From Desulfobacterales bacterium (GTDB taxonomy: Bacteria; Desulfobacterota; Desulfobacteria; Desulfobacterales; JASFBJ01), in contig JASFBJ010000013.1 of assembly GCA_030149585.1 (NCBI GenBank), forward strand, positions 1 through 23,539: a DNA stretch of 23,539 nucleotides, in the 5' to 3' direction. Both the position numbers and the translations under genes were made by a program. Shown one piece after another: positions 14,225-21,679 of the stretch (positions within the stretch are counted from its first letter, which is position 1; each line of letters opens with the position of its first letter). Under the pieces are notes generated by a model that saw nothing but the letters and a program-made list of their open reading frames with translations, searched no databases and was not told the DNA's origin.

Positions 14225-15994
14225 ATGACTATTTCCCCAAAAGAAAACAGCCAGGCATCTGACCAGACAAAAGGGCCGTCCAATTTTATCAGAATAATTA
14301 TCGCGCAGGATTTGGAGCAAAATAAAAATCAGGGCAGGGTGGTAACCCGATTTCCACCGGAACCCAATGGTTATCTTCATATCGGTCATGCCAAATCAAT
14401 CTGCTTAAATTTTGGTTTGGCTGCTGAAAATAAAGGCGGGATTTGTAATTTGCGATTTGACGATACCAATCCTGCCAAAGAAGATGCTGAGTATGTGGAA
14501 TCCATTAAGGAAGATGTGCGCTGGCTGGGATTTGACTGGGGGACTAATATTCATTTCTCTTCCGACTATTTTGAACAGCTCTATGAATATGCTCTGCAGC
14601 TGATAAAAAAAGGAAAAGCCTATGTGGACAGCTTAAGTGCATCTGAAATCAGGCAATACAGGGGAACTTTGACCGAGCCCGGCCAAAACAGCCCCTTTCG
14701 AGAACGTTCAATAGCAGATAATCTGGATTTATTTGAAAAAATGCGTCAGGGCCTTTTTGCCGATGGTACTCATGTGCTGCGCGCAAAGATAGATATGGCT
14801 CACCCAAATCTTATTATGCGGGATCCAACCTTATATAGAATCAGAAAAATATCTCATCACCGCACAGATGATAAGTGGTGTATTTACCCCATGTATGATT
14901 TTACGCATTGTCTGTCAGATGCCATTGAAGGCATTACTCACTCCATCTGTACGCTGGAGTTTGAAAATAACCGGACATTATATGACTGGGTTCTGGATCA
15001 ACTGGATGTACCCTGCCATCCCCAGCAGATAGAATTTGCCAGGCTTAATTTGAGCTATACTATTATGAGCAAACGCAAATTAAAGGGACTGGTTGAAGAC
15101 GGCCTGGTCAGCGGCTGGGATGATCCGCGCCTACCAACCATTTCAGGACTCAGGAGGCGGGGATATACCCCAAGAGCCATTCGCAATTTTTGTGAACGCA
15201 TCGGGGTTGCCAAAAAAGACAGCACAGTGGACGTGGCCCTGCTGGAGTTCAGCATCCGGGAAGATTTAAACAAAATTGCGCCACGGGTAATGGGCGTTTT
15301 GCGGCCTCTAAAGATTATCATTGACAACTATCCTGAAGATAAAACCGAAGACCTTGAGTTTGTCAATAATCCAGAAGATCCATTAATGGGATCACGGCAG
15401 GTACCCTTTGGAAAAGAGCTTTATATTGAAAAAGACGATTTTATGGAAAACCCTCCCAAAAAATTTTTCCGACTGGCTTTAGGAAGGGAAGTCAGGCTGC
15501 GCTATGCCTATTATATCACCTGCAATGAGGTAATCAAAAATCCTGAAACCAAAGAAATCATTGAACTGCACTGCACCTATGATCCTGCCACCAAAGGCGG
15601 TTCATCACCTGATGGCAGAAAAGTTAAGGGCACACTCCACTGGGTTGCAGCGGCTCATGCAGTTACAGCCCGGGTTCGCCTCTATGATCGTTTATTTATA
15701 AAGCATAACCCGCAAAAAAGTGAGAAAGGAAATGATTTAATATCAAATATTAATCCTGACTCTCTGGAAATATTAACAGGTTGCAAGGTTGAACCATCAC
15801 TGGCCAGGGTAAAACCAGGAGATAGATATCAGTTTGAAAGACTAGGATATTTTTGCGTGGATAATAAAGAGACTAAAGATGATAAACCGGTTTTTAACAG
15901 AACCGTGGCCCTGAGAGATTCCTGGGCCAAAATTGAAAAGGCAAGAAAACAAAAAAAAGGTGTAATACTTAAAAAAAAGAACAAGTTGCGCTAA
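14225..15994 (+). CDS. glnS: Glutaminyl-tRNA synthetase
   Basis: Class I aminoacyl-tRNA synthetase charging tRNA-Gln with glutamine in the cytoplasm. It is 589 residues, slightly longer than the E. coli enzyme (about 554) because of a 20-residue N-terminal lead and a Lys-rich tail. The HIGH motif is at 52-55 in PPEPNGYLHIGHAKS. The KMSKS counterpart is MSKRK (281-285). FDDTNP and DPTLYRIRK are typical of GlnRS rather than GluRS, and the C-terminal anticodon-binding beta-barrels are present. TAAGG (14213-14217) lies seven bases upstream. It is a single-gene unit with its own promoter; a REP-like hairpin follows the stop. Its presence means this organism can make Gln-tRNA directly, not only by the GatCAB amidation route. 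Confidence 0.95.
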   Translation: MTISPKENSQASDQTKGPSNFIRIIIAQDLEQNKNQGRVVTRFPPEPNGYLHIGHAKSICLNFGLAAENKGGICNLRFDDTNPAKEDAEYVESIKEDVRWLGFDWGTNIHFSSDYFEQLYEYALQLIKKGKAYVDSLSASEIRQYRGTLTEPGQNSPFRERSIADNLDLFEKMRQGLFADGTHVLRAKIDMAHPNLIMRDPTLYRIRKISHHRTDDKWCIYPMYDFTHCLSDAIEGITHSICTLEFENNRTLYDWVLDQLDVPCHPQQIEFARLNLSYTIMSKRKLKGLVEDGLVSGWDDPRLPTISGLRRRGYTPRAIRNFCERIGVAKKDSTVDVALLEFSIREDLNKIAPRVMGVLRPLKIIIDNYPEDKTEDLEFVNNPEDPLMGSRQVPFGKELYIEKDDFMENPPKKFFRLALGREVRLRYAYYITCNEVIKNPETKEIIELHCTYDPATKGGSSPDGRKVKGTLHWVAAAHAVTARVRLYDRLFIKHNPQKSEKGNDLISNINPDSLEILTGCKVEPSLARVKPGDRYQFERLGYFCVDNKETKDDKPVFNRTVALRDSWAKIEKARKQKKGVILKKKNKLR

Positions 15995-16007
15995 AATATT
16001 TTCCCGC

Positions 16008-16037
16008 CTGGTTCCCACGCTCTGGCGTGGGAACGAG
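16008..16037. repeat. REP-like palindromic element between convergent glnS and cytochrome genes
   Basis: GTTCCCACGC (16011-16020), loop TCTG, GCGTGGGAAC (16025-16034): a perfect 10-bp GC-rich stem, with two further pairs (16008-16009 with 16036-16037) across one mismatch. It is much more GC-rich than its surroundings. GTTCCCACGC/GCGTGGGAAC palindromes resemble REP elements mobilised by RAYT transposases in many bacteria (from memory). It lies 13 bases past the glnS stop and may also act as a bidirectional terminator. Confidence 0.65.
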
Positions 16038-16074
16038 AAAGAAAAATGAAGGATGCCCAAGCTTATTAGTAAAA

Positions 16075-16551
16075 TTACTCTTTTGGATGACAGGCATTAC
16101 AGCTGGTGGGGCCTGTGTCCGGCATCTTGTCATGGGTTGTCACCCTTGACAGTTCAAGGATTAAATTCTGATTTTTAATCTGTTTATGACAGCCAATGCA
16201 CTGTTTATGAAAAGCTGTTTTATAATATTTAAGCTCAGCATCTTTTTGCAGATTTTTTTTGCCGGATTTTTTGGGTGATTCAGTTATATCATGACAGCCT
16301 GAAGTAGTACAGTTCTGGATAGTTTCTTTTCCTGTCCATTTGTGATGACAATCCTTGCACGCATAATCAAAATGAACTGAATGGGGAAATTCAACTGCCG
16401 CCCGCCTGGCTTCAATCCCATCCGGGGCTTCAAGCGTTATCTCACCCATGGGAATACACATTGGCTCTTCACTTGCACCTGCAATGCCCCATATAAACCC
16501 GCCAAATAATATAACCAATACCCCAGTGACCATTATAACATTTCTGCTCAT
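16075..16551 (-). CDS. Periplasmic tetrahaem class III cytochrome c (cytochrome c3 family)
   Basis: Electron carrier of 158 residues. Residues 1-26 form a signal peptide (hydrophobic core 6-23, then AGA-S). Four haem-attachment sites are visible: CKDCH (65-69), CTTSGCH (81-87, the four-residue spacer variant), CIGCH (118-122) and CNACH (151-155). Likely distal ligands include His57 and His60 in FPHSVHF and His70 next to the first site, the bis-His pattern of c3 cytochromes. Such proteins shuttle electrons between periplasmic hydrogenases or formate dehydrogenases and membrane complexes in sulfate reducers. GGGAGA about nine bases upstream of the ATG supports the start. It lies 118 bases downstream of the 834-residue protein gene, same strand; a functional link is unproven. 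Confidence 0.9.
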   Translation of the reverse strand: MSRNVIMVTGVLVILFGGFIWGIAGASEEPMCIPMGEITLEAPDGIEARRAAVEFPHSVHFDYACKDCHHKWTGKETIQNCTTSGCHDITESPKKSGKKNLQKDAELKYYKTAFHKQCIGCHKQIKNQNLILELSRVTTHDKMPDTGPTSCNACHPKE

Positions 16552-16669
16552 CCTTAAATTCTCCCTAAAATTATATCAATTATGGATTCCATATAAATAT
16601 CTTTATTTAAATTTATTATTTTAAATAATATAAACAGTAATTTTTTTCAATAACTATTTTTCCGCAAGG

Positions 16670-19174
16670 CTAAGGTCTTACAAATCTCACAGCCCCGCAT
16701 TCCTTCTGGCTGACAGTTTTTTTCTCAAAAATTGTTTCCTGCTGTGCACTGACAATATTGGCAACAACATGATAGCCTTTTATAAAAGTCTCCGAGGTCC
16801 AGTACCATTTTGCTCCGCTGGAGGGAAAATAGGGCTTATTTTTATATATTGAGGCTAATTCACTTGCCGTGGGAAAACGCCAGTCATTATAACCGCCATA
16901 ATGGCGGGTTTTCATATATTCAAGGGCATCAGCATAGTTAAGACATTGATTCAGCTCCATCTCGGAATCCAGCAGAGACCACATTAATCCAGTGGTTGTA
17001 TCAGTTACTGTATCATTGCCATTATTCACAAAACGCTTGCCTGTCAAATTCAGCCTGGTGCTGATCTCATCTTTTATTTTTTTCAGCCGTATTCGGGCCT
17101 GGCTCTGCCGGATTTTTTCCATTTGGATACGATTGATCTCTTCCTGCTGTCCCTTTGCATTTACCTGAGTTTTTATAATACTTTCTTTTCTGGTTTTTAA
17201 ATCAATCAGCATTTTTTTTGCCTTAGAGGCATTGGGCCCGCCAACATTATTGCTTAAATAACTTTCCAGCAGCTTAATACTGATGAACACATCGTTACGC
17301 GGGTTCTTGACAAAAGCCAAAATTTTTCGCCACTCTTTTTTATTTTGAATTCTAATTTCCAGTTCAGCCAGCTCTTGATTAATATTCCCCTTTTCATAGG
17401 TATTGGGGTGCTTTTTTAAATATTTCAGATAGATTTGTTTAGCCTTATGATAATCAGCGCCGGCCATGGCTACCTTTTTCTTAAGAATTAACAGATCCTG
17501 ACGATCTTTAATTTCCTTTGCTAAAATCTGAACATCCTTATAATGACTGTTTTTTGTAAAAGCTGTTAAAAAATCTTCACAAAGCCCCAAACATTTCTCC
17601 CAGTTTTGGGCCTCCTGACATATATGCACCTGCCCCTGAATAAAGTGAAAATACTGGGCCCCCATCTCTTGAATCATTTTTTCAACTTTTTGGCGGTATT
17701 TCCCCTTAGGAAAACTTGCAAGATAAGATCTGTATAATTTTAGCCTTTCACCAAAATCAAGTTTGCCGGACATTTTTATTTTTTCATAAAATTTCTCATC
17801 AACCAGATTTTTAATGCCGGCTATCAAAAAAGTAATTTCTTTGGTATAATGGCTGTGTGGATATTTTTTTAAAAATTCAGAATAAAGACCAAGCGCTTTT
17901 TTTTCATACTCAATATCTACTTTTAAACTGTTAACCTTAAAAGTGGCTGCCTCAAAATCTCGATCCTCTATATCCTTGTGAAGGTCTGCAATTTTTTTCT
18001 TTATCATGTCTGCATAAACACTGTTCTTATGGTCAACAAGATATTTTAGAAAAAGATTTTCCTTTTCCTCCAGAAGATCTTGCTTTTCAATCTGCTGTAT
18101 TAATGTTTTATATTCCGTGGCAGCCTGTTTTGATTTTATAAGTTTTGTGAAAAAAAGGGTTAAAGGAACCACGATCAACAACACGAGCAAAGCCAGACCC
18201 AGTTTTTTGACCAGAGCTGGTTGCCCTGTTTTTTCTTTATCTTTTTTGGTTTGACCGATGCCCTTTCTGCCGGGAGCGGCTTTTCGGCTTAGTTCTTCAA
18301 GAGCCGCTTCTTCCAGTTCAGCCTTAAGTGCTTTTGGAACAGCGGGGATGGTTTTATCTGAAGATTCAGTCTCATCTTTAATTTTCAGACTTTCCATCAA
18401 GATATGCATCAACGGCTGATTGATGCTGTTTTTTTTAGCCTGACCAGGGGGCTGGATTTCAATGACAGCGTTATCCCAGCTTATAATCTGGTATGCAGCC
18501 TCTTTATCCTTGAGATTGCCTGTTTGAGCGCCAATCAAATTACCATCTAATAGATTTAGATAGCCAATCTGATTATCAGCCTGAATTGCCAAGGTGCAGG
18601 TTGAACCCTCCATTTCAGACATCTGCAAAAAAGAGGGGATGCTGATCCCATGAATCTTGCCTCCTGCCATCTCACCTGCGCCATCAATTTCACTTCTGGA
18701 AATACTTTTATTAATCAGAATTTGCAGTTGCCGGTAGTCATCAGCAGGCATGTTTTTAGCGTAAAAACCCAGATGAATTTCGATTTTATCCAGGTCACTT
18801 TGCCATGGCCAGAGAACTCCGTAAAATTTTCCTGTTTTTATCGGCTTTAGGTAAAGGGTTTGATCTTTTTTAAGTCCTTTTAAATATCTAACAACTGGAT
18901 TAAATCGTAATTTTAACGGCAGGGCCTGACCAGCAGGCTTTATCGGCACACTGAAAAAAGAGTGCAGCATTTTTTCCAATGTGCCGATATTGCTAATCAA
19001 AGCGGTAGCCTGGTACAGGCTGCGATCCTCTTCATAAAACCGCATGGAGATGTCCGGCAGAGTATTGATCTTTTTTATGAGATTCAGAAAATTATTCAGG
19101 ATCTTTTGATTATCTTTCAGATCCTGAATAACCGCACCTTTACTGGTTAAATTCTCTTTGATACTGGCGGGCAT
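16670..19174 (-). CDS. Large membrane protein: DUF4388-like domain, six helical repeats, DUF1566-like C-terminus
   Basis: Protein of 834 residues with no whole-length family that I know. Residues 1-160 are an unrecognised N-terminal domain. Residues 170-262 resemble DUF4388 (PatA N-terminal), with the LLDGNLIGAQTG turn and AAYQIISWDNA. A Lys-rich stretch leads to one membrane helix (about 325-345), giving a cytoplasmic N-terminus and outside C-terminus by the positive-inside rule. Residues 374-660 hold six repeats of about 50-55 residues with a YxxFLxxxPxSxY-like core, TPR-like. A charged helix (665-705) follows. Residues 714-834 are DUF1566/Lcl-like (DTTTGLMWS, GYNDWRFPTASEL, YWTSE, AVRFVRP). 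GGAG sits 12 bases before the ATG. It is followed by the cytochrome gene. Probably an inside-to-outside signalling or scaffold protein (inference). Confidence 0.85.
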   Translation of the reverse strand: MPASIKENLTSKGAVIQDLKDNQKILNNFLNLIKKINTLPDISMRFYEEDRSLYQATALISNIGTLEKMLHSFFSVPIKPAGQALPLKLRFNPVVRYLKGLKKDQTLYLKPIKTGKFYGVLWPWQSDLDKIEIHLGFYAKNMPADDYRQLQILINKSISRSEIDGAGEMAGGKIHGISIPSFLQMSEMEGSTCTLAIQADNQIGYLNLLDGNLIGAQTGNLKDKEAAYQIISWDNAVIEIQPPGQAKKNSINQPLMHILMESLKIKDETESSDKTIPAVPKALKAELEEAALEELSRKAAPGRKGIGQTKKDKEKTGQPALVKKLGLALLVLLIVVPLTLFFTKLIKSKQAATEYKTLIQQIEKQDLLEEKENLFLKYLVDHKNSVYADMIKKKIADLHKDIEDRDFEAATFKVNSLKVDIEYEKKALGLYSEFLKKYPHSHYTKEITFLIAGIKNLVDEKFYEKIKMSGKLDFGERLKLYRSYLASFPKGKYRQKVEKMIQEMGAQYFHFIQGQVHICQEAQNWEKCLGLCEDFLTAFTKNSHYKDVQILAKEIKDRQDLLILKKKVAMAGADYHKAKQIYLKYLKKHPNTYEKGNINQELAELEIRIQNKKEWRKILAFVKNPRNDVFISIKLLESYLSNNVGGPNASKAKKMLIDLKTRKESIIKTQVNAKGQQEEINRIQMEKIRQSQARIRLKKIKDEISTRLNLTGKRFVNNGNDTVTDTTTGLMWSLLDSEMELNQCLNYADALEYMKTRHYGGYNDWRFPTASELASIYKNKPYFPSSGAKWYWTSETFIKGYHVVANIVSAQQETIFEKKTVSQKECGAVRFVRP

Positions 19175-19287
19175 TAGAGTATTTTCTCCAACCAGGCCAT
19201 TATTAAGTTATCGGCAATGAAAATGTTATTTAAATTTTAGGATCGCATAAAAATAAGTCAGCAATTTTAAGCGCGAGTTCTTATTAC

Positions 19288-20436
19288 TCAGGAGAGTAAA
19301 TTTTTAGCAACAATCACACGCTGAATCTGATTGCTGCCGTCAAAAATCTGAATCATTTTGGCATCCCGCATCATTCTTTCCAGAGGATAATCCTTCATAA
19401 CCCCTTGCCCACCCATGATCTGAATCGCGTCAGTGGTAACCCGCATGGCCACATCTGAAGCAAAACATTTGGTAGAGGATACCAGTCGGCTGCGCTTTCC
19501 AGCATCTTTCAGATCCGCATCCATCCAGCCTGTTGTGCGGTAAAGCAGTGATCGTGCAGCTTCAAGCTGAATCGACATATCAGCCAGCATGAATCGTAAG
19601 CCCTGAAATCTGGCGATCGGCCGGCCAAACTGGACTCGATTTTTAGCATAATCAATCGCATAATCCAAAGCTCCCTGGGCCAGTCCTACAGCCATGGCGC
19701 CAGGCCCGTAAGCCCGCATATCCGACCCACTGCTGGTTAAAATCTGCCAGCCTTTGCCGGCCTGGCCCAGAAGATTTTCAACTGGTACCCTGGCATCTTT
19801 AAAAACCAGCTCCGAAAGATCAGACCCTCGAAGACCCAGTTTATTCTCATGTTTACCAATAGATAATCCAGGGGTATTTCTTTCAATCATGAGAGCTGAA
19901 AGGCCTTGTTCTCTTTCGCCTTCGCCTGTGCGTACAAAGACCATAAAAAAATCAGCAATATCAGCATTGGTAATAAAAATTTTGCTGCCGTTAACCACAT
20001 AATGATCCTTGTCAAGAACTGCGCTGGTCTGGATAGAGGCGGATTCAGATCCATAGTCGGATTCAGTCAGGACAAAGGCATTTATTTTGTCACCGGCTGA
20101 CATCTGACTGAAAAACCGATCTTTTTGCGCCTCACTGCCCCAAACGTTTAATATCTGAATAAAGGTCTGGGTGGCAAAAGCAATCATCGCAGCGGATGCA
20201 TCTACACGGGCCAGCTCTTCCATGATAATGGCAAGGGTAGTGTAATCAGCCCCGATTCCATCATATTTTTCCGGCACAGCGGCTTTCAACAAATCATGGT
20301 CGGCAAGCAGTTTAACAATTTCCGGTGATGAGTGGCCTTTGGCATCTGCTTCCACAGCTAAAGGCGCAATTTTTTCACGGGCCAGTCTGGCAACCTCTTT
20401 TTGAATCATTTTCTGTTCTGATGTAAAATTCAGCAT
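19288..20436 (-). CDS. Acyl-CoA dehydrogenase family protein with Asp at the usual catalytic-base position
   Basis: FAD-dependent dehydrogenase of 382 residues, full length. It has the family pattern: VVNGSKIFITNAD (147-159), RVQFGRPIARFQGLRFMLAD (267-286), QIMGGQGVMKDYPLERMMRD (339-358). Two things differ. The FAD loop is LTESDYGSES (123-132) rather than LTEPxAGSD. The base position reads IFDGSNQIQR, so Asp366 replaces the usual Glu. Asp variants are known to me among cyclohexane- or alicyclic-acyl-CoA dehydrogenases, but I cannot assign a substrate. Asp239 in SSGSDMRAYG lies near the alternative helix-G base position of isovaleryl-CoA dehydrogenase. It is the last gene of the minus-strand catabolic operon, 60 bases after a glutaryl-CoA dehydrogenase-like gene. 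Its 5' end is duplicated upstream. Confidence 0.85.
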   Translation of the reverse strand: MLNFTSEQKMIQKEVARLAREKIAPLAVEADAKGHSSPEIVKLLADHDLLKAAVPEKYDGIGADYTTLAIIMEELARVDASAAMIAFATQTFIQILNVWGSEAQKDRFFSQMSAGDKINAFVLTESDYGSESASIQTSAVLDKDHYVVNGSKIFITNADIADFFMVFVRTGEGEREQGLSALMIERNTPGLSIGKHENKLGLRGSDLSELVFKDARVPVENLLGQAGKGWQILTSSGSDMRAYGPGAMAVGLAQGALDYAIDYAKNRVQFGRPIARFQGLRFMLADMSIQLEAARSLLYRTTGWMDADLKDAGKRSRLVSSTKCFASDVAMRVTTDAIQIMGGQGVMKDYPLERMMRDAKMIQIFDGSNQIQRVIVAKNLLS

Positions 20437-20491
20437 TTACCTATTTACCTTTCATTTTCTGTTCTGATGTAAAATTCAGCATTTACCTATT
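20406..20491. repeat. 40-bp direct tandem repeat spanning the start of the acyl-CoA dehydrogenase gene
   Basis: Bases 20406-20445 are repeated exactly at 20452-20491, an offset of 46 bases. On the minus strand each copy carries TAGGTAA, an ATG and the first ten codons (MLNFTSEQKM). The copy nearer 20436 is the real gene start; the other lies in the gap after the preceding gene. It looks like a recent local duplication, since there is no mismatch. Confidence 0.9.
20441..20482 (-). CDS. 13-codon upstream ORF created by the duplication
   Basis: Minus-strand ATG at 20482 opens a frame reading MLNFTSEQKMKGK and stopping at TAG (20443-20441), four bases before the acyl-CoA dehydrogenase ATG. The first ten residues copy that enzyme's N-terminus. 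It has the same ribosome-binding context as the real gene, so ribosomes probably load here too. It may feed ribosomes to, or compete with, the downstream start. Whether the peptide itself does anything is unknown. Confidence 0.4.
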   Translation of the reverse strand: MLNFTSEQKMKGK

Positions 20492-20496
20492 ATCTT

Positions 20497-21663
20497 TTAT
20501 TTTCTGCTGGCCTTAGTATAGCCAAGCGCATCATTAGCAATAATCATCTTACAAATATTAGCAGAGCCTTCAACTATAACATAAGTTGGGATGTCTCTAT
20601 AATATCTGGCAACTGGATACTCCGTGGAATATCCATAGGCGCCCATAATGCGCATGGCATAATTCGCACATTTCATAGCCACTTCCCCTGCAAAATATTT
20701 GGCATGGGCAACTTCCAGACCATTATTGAGATTTCCCTGATCCTTTTGCCAGGAAGCCTTATAAACCAGCAAACGGGCGGCCTCAATCTCAGCGGACATC
20801 TGGGCAATCATATCCTGGTTCATCTGAAATTTACCAATCTTCTTACCAAATTGTTCCCGGGTATTGCAATAGTCAATTGCTGAATCAAGACATGCCTGGG
20901 CACAACCAAGAGCTCCGGCCGCGGCTGAAATACGGGTATTATTTAAGGAGCTGAAAACAATTTTAACGCCGTCGCCTGGATTTCCCAGAATATTCTCCTT
21001 GGGCACTTTGGTATTATTAAAAAATATTTCGCCAGTGGGAGAAGAATGGGAACCTAATTTCTCTATATCAGTGGTGCTGATCCCGTTAAAATTTTTCAGT
21101 TCTACCACAAAGGCGGACAGGCCCTTGCTTTTTTTGGATCTGTCAGTATATGCATAGCAAACAAGCACATCTGCCTGGTTTGCATTTGAAATCCATGTTT
21201 TGGAACCATTGAGCAGCCAGTGATCCCCACAATCTTCTGCAATGGTTTCCATGGAAAGCACATCTGAACCCGCGTTAGGCTCGGTAATGCCAAAACTTCC
21301 AATAAACTCCGCCCTGCAAAGTTTGGGTACATATTTTTGTTTAACACTTTCAGTGCCATATTTGCAAATTGGAAAAGCACAGCCAATGCTGATCAGATTT
21401 ATTTGAACCCTTAATGAACTGGAAGCTCTGGCAATCTCTTCTGTGATAATTGAAGCCGCCAAAAAACCCATATCCTCGCCACCATACTCTTCAGGAATGA
21501 CAGCACCTAAAAACCCAAGTTCCCCCATTGGTTTAATAACTTCCTTGATCGGCAGATAATCGTTATTATCCCATTCATCAGCATTAGGCGCGATTTTTTT
21601 TTCGGCAAATTCGCGCACTGCTTTTCTTAACATTTGATGTTCTTTTGATAATCCAAAATCCAT
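20497..21663 (-). CDS. Acyl-CoA dehydrogenase, glutaryl-CoA dehydrogenase type, probably non-decarboxylating
   Basis: FAD enzyme of 388 residues likely oxidising glutaryl-CoA to glutaconyl-CoA. Family motifs: GITEPNAGSD (125-134), WLLNGSKTWISNA (149-161), REQFGKKIGKFQMNQDMIAQM (269-289), GAYGYSTEYPVARYYRD (341-357). Arg85 in SSLRVQIN is at the position of the arginine that grips the distal carboxylate in glutaryl-CoA dehydrogenases. The catalytic base is Glu365 in VEGSANICK, and the preceding residue is Val364. A Tyr-to-Val change next to the base is the published hallmark of the non-decarboxylating enzyme of Desulfococcus multivorans, whose sequence this closely recalls. The ATG has GGGAGAG about eight bases upstream; the gene begins 16 bases after the hydratase stop. 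Related dicarboxylyl-CoA substrates remain possible. Confidence 0.87.
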   Translation of the reverse strand: MDFGLSKEHQMLRKAVREFAEKKIAPNADEWDNNDYLPIKEVIKPMGELGFLGAVIPEEYGGEDMGFLAASIITEEIARASSSLRVQINLISIGCAFPICKYGTESVKQKYVPKLCRAEFIGSFGITEPNAGSDVLSMETIAEDCGDHWLLNGSKTWISNANQADVLVCYAYTDRSKKSKGLSAFVVELKNFNGISTTDIEKLGSHSSPTGEIFFNNTKVPKENILGNPGDGVKIVFSSLNNTRISAAAGALGCAQACLDSAIDYCNTREQFGKKIGKFQMNQDMIAQMSAEIEAARLLVYKASWQKDQGNLNNGLEVAHAKYFAGEVAMKCANYAMRIMGAYGYSTEYPVARYYRDIPTYVIVEGSANICKMIIANDALGYTKASRK

Positions 21664-21679
21664 GCCAAACTCTCCCTAT

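Noticed and set aside
16614..16630. 17-base AT-only palindrome upstream of the cytochrome gene
   Set aside because: Expected by chance in such AT-rich spacer; no T-run geometry or known site.
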